Assembly: GCA_016256075.1 (NCBI GenBank)
Contig: SDVU01000488.1
Location: forward strand, 1-12,936
Reading direction: 5' to 3'
DNA length: 12,936 nucleotides
Source of the DNA: Dictyocoela muelleri
Lineage: Eukaryota; Microsporidia
Shown: piece after piece, positions 6,901 through 12,936 of the stretch
Layout: each line of letters opens with the position of its first letter
Position numbering within the stretch: the stretch's first letter is position 1
Position numbers and translations under genes: made by a program
Notes under the pieces: generated by a model
The model's input: only the letters and a program-made list of their open reading frames with translations
Told to the model about the DNA's origin: nothing
Databases searched by the model: none

Positions 6901-7554
6901 ATAAAAAATATTAAAGGAATTTTCATAAACAGTATTTATTTTAATTTACATTAAAAAAAGATATTTTAATTTAAATTAAAATAAAAGATATTATAATATA
7001 TATTAAAATAAAAAATATTTTAATTTACATTGAAATAAAAGATATTTTAATTTACATTAAAATAAAAGATATTTTAATTTACATTAAAATAAAAGATATT
7101 TTAATTTACATTTTAATAAAAGATATTTTAATTTATTCGTTCTTACATTAACATTATTTTTTTTATTGTTTTATATTTTTCTTGTTATTTTTTGTATTTT
7201 TTATTAATTTATTTTTTTTTTTTTTTTTTTCCTTATTTTTTTTTACATTTTTTATTAATATATTATTTTAATATTTTAATATTTATATTTATTTTTTTTA
7301 TTATTATATATTTAACTTTTAATATTTATTTTTTAAGAAAACAAAAAGGTGGGGGTAGTTATGGCAGGTGCTTTGCATTTGGAAATTTTTTTAATGATTT
7401 GATTTAAATTCTTATATCAATTTAAAGGAGTAATAATATTTACCGAGGGTATTAATGAATTTTCAATATAAAAAATTGATTTTTTTAGAAAATATATCAA
7501 AATGCATTTATTTTAATAGGGTATTAATGTGAAAAGGGTTGCGTTTTTTGCACA
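6901..7554 (-). repeat. right terminal inverted repeat of the large palindrome
   Basis: Mirror of 2900-3330. The GC-richer landmarks are GGTGGGGGTAGTTATGGCAG (7349 on), TACCGAGGGTATTAAT (about 7442) and ATAGGGTATTAATGTG (ending 7531). It is longer than the left copy because of the tandem array at 6939-7137 and extra T-rich sequence up to about 7260. The open frame at 7192-7407 is a translation of this low-complexity tract and not a gene. Confidence 0.85.
6939..7137 (+). repeat. 27 bp AT-only minisatellite, about seven units
   Basis: Tandem array of a unit reading TTAATTTACATTAAAATAAA followed by AGATATT. Seven units can be counted by their (A)GATATT ends. The middle units are nearly identical, and the first ones (6939-7010) and the last are degenerate. 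It is present in the right arm of the palindrome only. Confidence 0.85.
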
Positions 7555-7556
7555 AC

Positions 7557-7995
7557 ATATGGAACAAGTGTCGAGATCTTTATTCACTTTTAAGGCGGGC
7601 TCATAAATTTTCAATTTTGTTCGTGCTTTCTCATCGACATTCACAAACCCCATTATTTGATACGATCACATGTTTACATTATATTCTTCGGGCATCTACG
7701 GATAATAAAGAATACACATCTGATACAATAGAACTGCCCACCACTATGTGTTGATCCATCACTTAGCCAATGTAGTGGATTTTCGATCTGGTAATATTAA
7801 TAATTTAAAATTTTTGGGATTTTTCTTTCAATCATACTAAATAACCATAAAATTCCCGGTGTATCATCATATATGACGCTAGGTGTCCTTATATTACCTG
7901 TTAGGGAAATTAGCCTTTCATATACTTCAACCACCAAACCATTACAGAGTAACTTTTCATTAGTATTCAATATTATCTCAAAAATTTATGTCAAC
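7557..7995 (-). pseudogene. decayed coding stretch, possibly MULE transposase front part
   Basis: On the minus strand a frame stays open for about 62 codons (7990-7803, no ATG), and after one stop for roughly 50 more. That is unlikely by chance in DNA this rich in stop codons. Readable words include LLCNGLVVEVYERLISL, NIRTPSVIYDDTPGIL and HWLSDGS (Asp at 7758-7760). In a neighbouring frame VLLYQMCILYYP follows. The pair HWxxDGS...LLYQMxIL resembles the first catalytic block of MULE transposases (HWFxDGTF...FYQLYTIH). The match is short and crosses frames, so the family is a guess and the decayed-gene call is the firmer part. The plus-strand frame 7539-7754 is its shadow. It is opposite in orientation to the MULE remnant at 400-1075, so the two are not halves of one simply interrupted copy. 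Confidence 0.35.
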
Positions 7996-9344
7996 TTATT
8001 TTTTGATAACTATATACATGTTTTTTTTTATCAAAACTTATTAGATCTTTGAAGAAATTGCTTCTCACACCTCCTAAAAGACAAAATATAATAAATAGTA
8101 GAGTATCTAATCTCAACTTTGTCGATTTGAAAATAGAACAAAGATCAAATTTTTAGACGATTCTAATTATTCTTTGTATACATGTATATGTATATAGATT
8201 CTTTACGTTTTGTTGTAGCTTTTAAAAAAATTATATTTTTGCACATATGACATTGTTAGTCTACGTACAACATTAATTTCTATATATAATTTGACTGCTT
8301 CGTCGATATTATAAAAATAACGCTTTTATAATTTATCTCATAACTCATAGGGGTATGTTAATTATTTATTTTAATTGCCTCCATGGAGAAAAAGAACTAC
8401 CTTTAGGAGGGTTTTCTCACCATTAGCACCCATTTTATAATAAACATGTACCAATAATTTATGCATTGAAGCGAACTTTTCTAAAAATAATATAATATGT
8501 CGCGCGCTAAGCGCGCATAATTTTATAAAAAAAATTAAATAAAGACCATAGTGGAATCGAACTTCAGTAAACATGCTAGCAATATAACATTATACGCACT
8601 TGAATAAATAATCAGTTATAAAATTTATTTAATATAAATATAATTTTGTCAATTGATCGATTTTTAAATTAAAATTGTGAATAAATACTTAATTCGGAAT
8701 ATATTTTTGGACCCAGACAAAAATGTTTTTTTTAAATTTTTTACAGTTACATGTTTAGATTTTTTCACTTTCATAAACAATTTTTGGCACACCAACGGTT
8801 TATGAACCCCAAAAAAATGAGCTTAAAAAGTTTACCCAAAAATATTTCAAAATTTTTTGCTAATTATAAATCAGAAATATATATTTTGTGTGTTCATTTC
8901 CATCGCCATATCTGGTAATTTTTGATCGTATAAAATAATTATATATATATATAATTGTTTCAGGATTTATAATTACAAAAAATATTTTAAGGATATTATG
9001 TTTTTAGACTTCTATAAGGCACATTTTTACAAGTTATTAACACATTATATTGCAAATTTTTTCTATTAGCTTAATTTTTTTCTTTATATTACTATAAAGA
9101 CTTTCCATAAAAATTAAAAAGGTAGTTTTGCGCTATAGATTTTGTGATTTTACAAAAAAATTCAAAAAAATATTAAATCAATCAAATCTCAGATTTCGGA
9201 AGAAATTAAACCAAAAAACTCTCCATAAAATTATATTTGCTGTGCTTCTCGTACAGAGAAGCCAATTTATAATTCTTTATAATTGTTTATTAAATCCCAC
9301 CATATTTATTTAAAATAGTTTCTTTAAATACTTTTAGATAAAAC
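7996..9344. other. 1.35 kb AT-rich stretch without a recognisable gene
   Basis: Only chance-length frames are present, the longest being about 67 codons on the minus strand (8371-8574) and 61 on the plus strand from a TTG (9128-9313). Neither product is recognisable. Local features are a GC hairpin at 8502-8516, a small palindrome CTCCATGGAG at 8381-8390, a TA microsatellite at 8938-8952, and directly after it TATAATTGTTTCAGGATTTA, which resembles a stretch near the centre of the foldback (about 1427-1450). No transposon end was identified. Confidence 0.5.
8502..8516. repeat. perfect GC hairpin, 7 bp stem
   Basis: GCGCGCTAAGCGCGC can be read as GCGCGCT, a single A, and AGCGCGC, a perfect 7 bp inverted repeat made almost wholly of G and C inside very AT-rich DNA. 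It lacks a flanking T run on either strand, so a terminator role is not supported. Confidence 0.7.
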
Positions 9345-9586
9345 GGTACTGAGTCCCCAAAATGACCCAGAATTAGACCCCGAAAGGCAATCATAAAATG
9401 ATAAAAAATATGTTTTTGAATTGATCTTGACGTTATATTATCGGAAATCGAGTCTTTGATAAAAAAAAATTTTAAAGACTTGATTCCCGCTAATATAACG
9501 TCAAGATCATTTTAAAAACATATTTTTCATCATTTTATGATTGCCTTTTTGAGGTCTAATTCTGGGTCATTTGGGGGACTAGTACC
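9345..9586. mobile_element. hairpin MITE C
   Basis: A 242 bp inverted repeat starting GGTACTGAGTCCCC and ending GGGGGACTAGTACC. Arms share ATGACCCAGAATTAGACC, GGCAATCATAAAATGAT and GATCTTGACGTTATATTA; the small loop lies near 9460-9475. It has no coding capacity. The terminal word GGTACTG is shared with MITE D, 90 bp away. No clear target duplication was found. Confidence 0.85.
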
Positions 9587-9676
9587 CATTTTTTAACCCG
9601 CATTTTTCTTCTTATTTTTAACCCTTATTTTAACACCTTATTTCTAATCTGGCGCAAGTCAAGAACAGGGTATTTC

Positions 9677-9989
9677 GGTACTGTTCCGATATAAATAATA
9701 ACCTTTGCAATATAAAAATTTTAGGAGAGAAAAAACTGTAAATTAAAACGTGGTTATTTTAATGTGGTAACTCCCGTAGTATAGATTTTTATTCTTACTC
9801 TACGGTTGTAGATTTATAGTATATAGGCCCTTTGAGCCAATATACTATAAATCTACAACCGTAGAGTAAGAATGAAAAAAATCTATACTACGGGAGTTAC
9901 CACAATAAAATACCCCACGTTTTTATTTACAGTTTTCTCTTCTAAAATTTTTTATTTGCAAAGGTGATTATTTATATCGGAACAGTATC
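9677..9989. mobile_element. hairpin MITE D
   Basis: A 313 bp inverted repeat from GGTACTGTTCCGATATAAAT to the mirror ending CGGAACAGTATC. The inner ~55 bp of each arm (CTCCCGTAGTATAGAT, TTCTTACTCTACGGTTGTAG, ATTTATAGTATAT) is almost perfect; the loop is AGGCCCTTTGAGCC near 9826-9839. ATTTC stands on both sides (left flank directly, right flank after GGG), possibly a short target duplication. It lies inside the left end of element E, hence is younger than E. Confidence 0.85.
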
Positions 9990-10137
9990 GGGATTTCTAT
10001 TTTTTCATTGTAAAAAATTAAATTTGAAGAAAAAATTAAATCATAAAAATTAAGAATATTTTAAGGGTGTATATAATGTTTTTTATATTTACTTATTTAA
10101 AATTGATTTTAATTTTTTAATAATAATTCCTTCAACT

Positions 10138-10994
10138 TTATAAATGCTTTAGAAATTTCAACGACGTTTCGTTTTCTTATATAAGTTTTTTTGAAATAAA
10201 ATTCATAAACAAAATCTTCCATTCTAGAAACTAAAATGCCCGTATTATTTTATATTCTACTTTAAAATGAGACCATAAATTCTCTATAAGATTTGTATTA
10301 TAACCCTCACTATTAACAAAATCTTCAGTATGCGGCACTATTATATGTTCAGAATTGAAATCTCTAATTTCCCTTGGATAATAAAAGTATTAATCTAAAA
10401 TAATTATACTCCTTCGATGAAAAATCCACGAAGAAGGTTTAGAATTGTGTGGCTAAGGCGATTTGGAACAATTTTTAAAATATTCTCTTTTCATCAGTTT
10501 CCCCTATTCTGCCTACTAACCATTGTATTCATAAAAAAAATCTAATTCGTTCGATGGGTTTGTGATTATTTTTCATCGGCAAATTTCTGTTTCATCTATT
10601 TGAATTTTTTTATCTGTCCCACCTATTTTCATAAACAAAGCATATTTTTTTTACTTTAATGCAATTTAAAATCATTTTTCTCAACCATTATATGCTTGTT
10701 TTAGATAATAACGAGATGATTCCAGTTTGAATTATATCAAAATTTCCGATAAAACAATATATCACACTTAACAATATGTTTATCGGAACTTTTGTTCTTT
10801 TAAATATATTTTCCCCGAGTAAAATTGCCTTTTTCTTGTAACTTGAACAATAAAAAAAATATATTTATTTTTGAAACATCTTTTCTTAACTTTAAAATTC
10901 CCACTCTGTATAACACACGGGTTTTATTTATTTGTATGATATTTAATCCAATCGGAAGTTCAACACTTTTTTTCAATCGATGTGAAAAATTCAT
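10138..10994 (-). pseudogene. ISXO2-like (Merlin) transposase of element E, heavily decayed
   Basis: About 285 codons of family-length remnant. From the possible ATG at 10992-10994, TRVLYRVGILKLRKDVSK lines up with the second half of the family's zinc ribbon (YRCxNxxCRKxxSK), but the cysteines are gone. In the middle, IGGTDKKIQIDETEICR holds the first catalytic Asp (10594-10596), and KIITNPSNE matches KIKTPSN of element B. KIVPNRLSHTILNLL then matches the IVPDRTINILSL block of B. The block that should hold the second Asp is unreadable. VPHTEDFVNSEGYNTN followed by LIENLWSHFKVEY keeps the third catalytic residue, Glu at 10282-10284. The remnant ends in EWKILFMNF and KFLKHL before a stop at 10138-10140. 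Many stops and frame changes separate the blocks. It is closer to B than to A. Confidence 0.8.
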
Positions 10995-11051
10995 CGTATA
11001 TATTAATTTTTTGATATATTTTCATGTGTAAAAATTTAAAAAACACTTTAT

Positions 11052-11245
11052 GTCAAGAACAAGAGGTTTTTTATTTTTTTTTAATTTTTTTTTATTTTTT
11101 TTTTAATTTTTTTTTAATTTTTTTAAGTTTTTAATTTTTTTAAGTTTTATAATTTTTTAATTTTTTTTAATTTTTTTTTTAGAAATTTTTTTTTAATTTT
11201 TTAAAATTTTTAATAAATTAAAAAAAATCCCTTGTTCTTGACTTG
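11052..11245. repeat. T/A-tract hairpin with duplicated end motif of element E
   Basis: GTCAAGAACAAGAGG at 11052-11066 faces its near-inverse CCCTTGTTCTTGAC at 11229-11242. Between them lie about 160 bp of long T runs turning to A runs at the right, which could pair as well. It looks like a locally inverted duplication of the right end of element E with expansion of the homopolymer tract. Confidence 0.6.
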
Positions 11246-11249
11246 TGCC

Positions 11250-11654
11250 CAAACTTCTATATTTTTTAGAGTTATGCACGAGGAAATGTAAGACTGAATA
11301 TTTTCGAAAATTATTATATCATGACATTATAATATCAAAAAAAACCTGAAATTTTAATGAAATAATATAAAAAAATTGGGAAAACAAAAACAGTTTAGAA
11401 ACAAGGCATAATTTTTCAATTATAATTCTAACAGAACCGTTCAATTTATAAAAAAAAATACCGAGTGTATTAAGAAAGGAGAAAACAAAATATAATTAAT
11501 GGGATTAATTATAGTGGAATGGATAATTATAAAAAAATCAAGCAAAGAATCTTTGATTAAATAAAACCATCTTATTTTTATTTTAGTTTTTTTAATTTGC
11601 ACTCTAAATTTGGTATAGGCTTGGTGAGATTAAAAAAATAGTAAATTTTATGTT
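11250..11654. other. gene-less AT-rich stretch
   Basis: No open frame, inverted repeat or family motif was recognised between the right end of element E and the next fossil repeat. Confidence 0.5.
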
Positions 11655-11910
11655 TAACGCATCCATAGTGGCCTATCTGTATTTTTTCTCTAATATTGCT
11701 ATATTAACTTTAGTTCTACTTTTTCATAATACGCCACTAATAAGCTATCCAGAAGCCCGCTGTATACGCTATTTTTGTTTTAAGTTCCATCATATGATGC
11801 AAGTTTTATAGACCTTTTCATTGATTTTTTGTAGTAATGCTTGCCGAGATGCGTCTCTGCACTCATCCATACGCGTAGTATGAATCATATGCTTTTTTTT
11901 TTACAAGTCA
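11655..11910 (-). mobile_element. fossil repeat copy b, possibly retroelement-derived
   Basis: Second copy of the repeat at 1925-2170. Best shared words with copy c are CATCCATAG, AAGCTATCCAGAAGCCCG with CTGTAT following, and GCCGAGATGCGTC with GCACTCATCC following. On the minus strand the word DASRQALLQKINEKVY resembles the start of a Ty3/Gypsy-type RNase H domain. The resemblance is short, and no other pol part or long terminal repeat is visible. Old and broken, with several breaks. Confidence 0.5.
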
Positions 11911-12000
11911 TGTCTCTATCACCATACCACATTGGCATAACTGCATATCATACTATATTTATTTGCCGATTAGTGTCATTAACAATTATTTATTAAAGTA

Positions 12001-12069
12001 TGCCAGTGGGGAATCAAACCATGATACTTAAATTTACATTTATTAATCAAAATCACAAGCTAACTGGCT
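12001..12069 (-). tRNA. tRNA-like relic (not a functional gene)
   Basis: Read on the minus strand, AGCCAGT (12069-12063) and ACTGGCA (12007-12001) form an acceptor-like stem with six of seven pairs. TTAGC follows the 5' arm as in a D-arm, and GGTTTGATTCC near the 3' end resembles the B-box/T-loop (GGTTCRANNCC). The T stem pairs at only two positions, the D stem does not close, and the anticodon arm pairs at about three of five positions with no T before the triplet. At 69 bases it is also short. It is best seen as a decayed tRNA, a tRNA-derived SINE fragment, or coincidence. Confidence 0.22.
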
Positions 12070-12400
12070 CTAATTTAATTATTTTATTGTATATTTTTAT
12101 CCCTTCATTATTAATAAATATATTTTTTTAAAAATATCTGGTGGCGTGATTCGCAAACTCACCTCTCGCGCAGCGGAATTAGAGAAAGCAAATGAATTTT
12201 TTTGTTTATGTGCCTTTTTCGGTAAAAACCGTTTGTTTTTTTATCTATAATAAAGTTGTTACTTTTTATTATAAATTAACATAAGTGTAAGAATATAAAA
12301 ATTAGAAAAAAAATCACATTTGATTTCAATAATATATATTATCTAGCAAAATATTTTTTTCAATTTTTTTTTTAAATTTATTAACAAAAAATTGGGGTAA

Positions 12401-12606
12401 ATTTTGGTTAGGGAGTGTCGAATCGTGTCATTTGATATTAAATTTAATTTATAAAAATTATTTTTTAATTCAAAATAGGGTGTTGTTTTGGTTCGCAAGG
12501 GTACCCTAATAATTTGATATCTAAAATTTTCTTGATTAAATTTTTTATTTCAAATAAAATTGTAAAAGGTGGGACATTTTGGTTAGGGGAACATTTTGGT
12601 TTGCAA
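12401..12606 (+). repeat. dispersed TTTTGGTT(A/C)G motif, four copies
   Basis: ATTTTGGTTAGGG at 12401, TTTTGGTTCGCAAGGG at 12485, ACATTTTGGTTAGGGG at 12575 and ACATTTTGGTTTGCAAC at 12591. The last two form a direct 16 bp tandem pair. Both versions, GGTTAGGG and GGTTYGCAA, occur twice and alternate, as though a two-part unit had been duplicated. The surrounding DNA 12070-12400 holds nothing I recognise apart from a GC-richer island at 12140-12190. Confidence 0.5.
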
Positions 12607-12666
12607 CAGGAAGTGTTTTTCTGGTTCAGTATAAAAGGTTCGACTATTTATATATTAAATGTTGAT

Positions 12667-12936
12667 AACATCCATAGATGCCAACCCGGAGTGTTGTCTC
12701 CAACCTAGGCCTTTAGACCTTTGGTTCTTGGTGTTCCATTAATACGTCACTTCCTAAGCTACCCAGAAGCCCGGCTGTATGCGCGATTTTCGTTTTATCA
12801 ATGACACGGCAGGATACAGGTAATTAGAGGCTTTTTCATGAATTTTCACTTTTCGCTACTTTTGCCGAGATGCGTCACCGCACTCATCCCCACACCTAGG
12901 AGAGTCCCTTCTGCTTCATTGTCATATTAGACCAAG
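12667..12936 (-). mobile_element. fossil repeat copy c, runs off the window
   Basis: Third and GC-richest copy of the repeat at 1925-2170 and 11655-11910, in the same orientation. It starts with ATAACATCCATAG and includes CTACCCAGAAGCCCGGCTGT and GCCGAGATGCGTCACCGCAC. It extends beyond the matching part of copy b into a part shared with copy a (GGAG..TCCCTTC). The same tentative Ty3/Gypsy-type RNase H pattern lies on the minus strand. Broken, with several breaks, but probably the least diverged of the three. The other end is outside the window. Confidence 0.5.

Larger units (their letters stand above)
2900..7554. mobile_element. large nested palindromic element (inverted duplication) with two transposon insertions
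   Basis: A ~4.65 kb palindrome whose axis lies near 5060. Order: left terminal repeat (2900-3330), hairpin P1, hairpin P2 with transposon A inside, central hairpin P3, hairpin P4, hairpin P5 with transposon B inside, right terminal repeat (6901-7554). P4 is an inverted copy of P2 and P5 of P1. The spacer between P1 and P2 (3628-3670) is mirrored between P4 and P5 (5491-5533). With A, B and their target duplications removed, about 2.6 kb of palindrome remains, none of it coding. The terminal repeats start with CACATTAATACCC at 2922 and 7531, and weaker matching extends out to TGTGCAA at 2900/7554. No convincing target duplication was found at the outer ends, so whether the whole moved as a unit is unproven. 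Confidence 0.8.
9651..11249 (-). mobile_element. Merlin-type transposon E, badly decayed, with MITE D inside its left end
   Basis: Bounded by inverted ends GGCGCAAGTCAAGAACAGGG (9651-9670) and the reverse of CCCTTGTTCTTGACTTGTGCC (11229-11249). Just inside the left end sits hairpin MITE D. After it the arm resumes as ATTTCTATTTTTTC, which parallels the right end. The interior holds a transposase remnant on the minus strand. The right end is doubled: a further copy of GTCAAGAACAAG lies at 11052-11063, facing the terminal one across a T/A tract. No clean 8 bp target duplication is left (left flank TTTCTAATCT, right flank AAACTTCTAT share only TTCTA), so the exact boundaries are provisional. Confidence 0.7.

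Noticed and set aside
6939-7137. CRISPR-like regular repeats
   Set aside because: The units abut without unique spacers and are AT-only, so it is a minisatellite in eukaryotic DNA.
7192-7407. 71-codon frame, phenylalanine-rich, looks like a membrane peptide
   Set aside because: It translates the T-rich part of the right terminal repeat; the hydrophobicity comes from T runs.
400-7995. The two MULE-like remnants as one gene split by the large palindrome
   Set aside because: They lie on opposite strands and about 1.8 kb of other sequence separates the left one from the palindrome.
8371-8574. 67-codon minus-strand frame and a possible tRNA (GTTCGATTCCAC near 8549-8560 read on the minus strand)
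   Set aside because: The T-loop-like word has no pairing T stem and no matching 5' acceptor strand at tRNA distance. The protein frame is unrecognisable.
10800-11031. Plus-strand frame 10825-11031
   Set aside because: It is the shadow of the N-terminal part of the element E transposase remnant on the minus strand.

Overview
The window is an extremely AT-rich eukaryotic repeat graveyard. I find no intact host gene, no rRNA, no credible functional tRNA and no CRISPR array. What can be supported is a set of decayed DNA transposons, long inverted-repeat (foldback or MITE-like) elements nested in one another, and three old copies of an unidentified, possibly retroelement-derived repeat. The very high AT content, very compact transposons and three IS1595/ISXO2-type (Merlin superfamily) transposases suit a TE-rich microsporidian genome. 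That assignment is inference: there is no host gene to confirm it.

Layout. 1-399 holds nothing recognisable. 400-1075 (+) is a decayed MULE-type transposase. 1130-1864 is a ~570 bp foldback element (1194-1762) flanked by two 69 bp direct repeats. 1925-2170 is the first of three related fossil repeats (others at 11655-11910 and 12667-12936). 2400-2480 is a small cluster of hairpin units that share a motif with the ends of the foldback.

2900-7554 is the main object: a ~4.65 kb palindrome with its axis near 5060. Each half carries two hairpins of its own (P1 and P2 on the left, P4 and P5 on the right, as inverted copies), around a central hairpin P3 whose arms contain a telomere-like motif. Two Merlin-type transposons have jumped into it, A (3899-4856) and B (5733-6807). 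Each is bounded by a perfect 8 bp target-site duplication, and for each the uninterrupted target survives in the mirror half of the palindrome. Order of events: hairpins acquired, then inverted duplication, then A and B inserted, then decay.

7557-7995 (-) is a decayed coding stretch, possibly the front part of a MULE transposase. 7996-9344 has no gene. 9345-9586 and 9677-9989 are two hairpin MITEs with similar ends. The second sits just inside the left end of a third, badly decayed Merlin-type element E (9651-11249, transposase remnant on the minus strand). 11250-12936 is AT-rich DNA with two of the fossil repeats, a tRNA-like relic (12001-12069) and a patch of short repeats (12401-12606).

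The transposases do not form a pathway. Their relation is one of nesting and relative age. All reading was by eye, so identities are described qualitatively.
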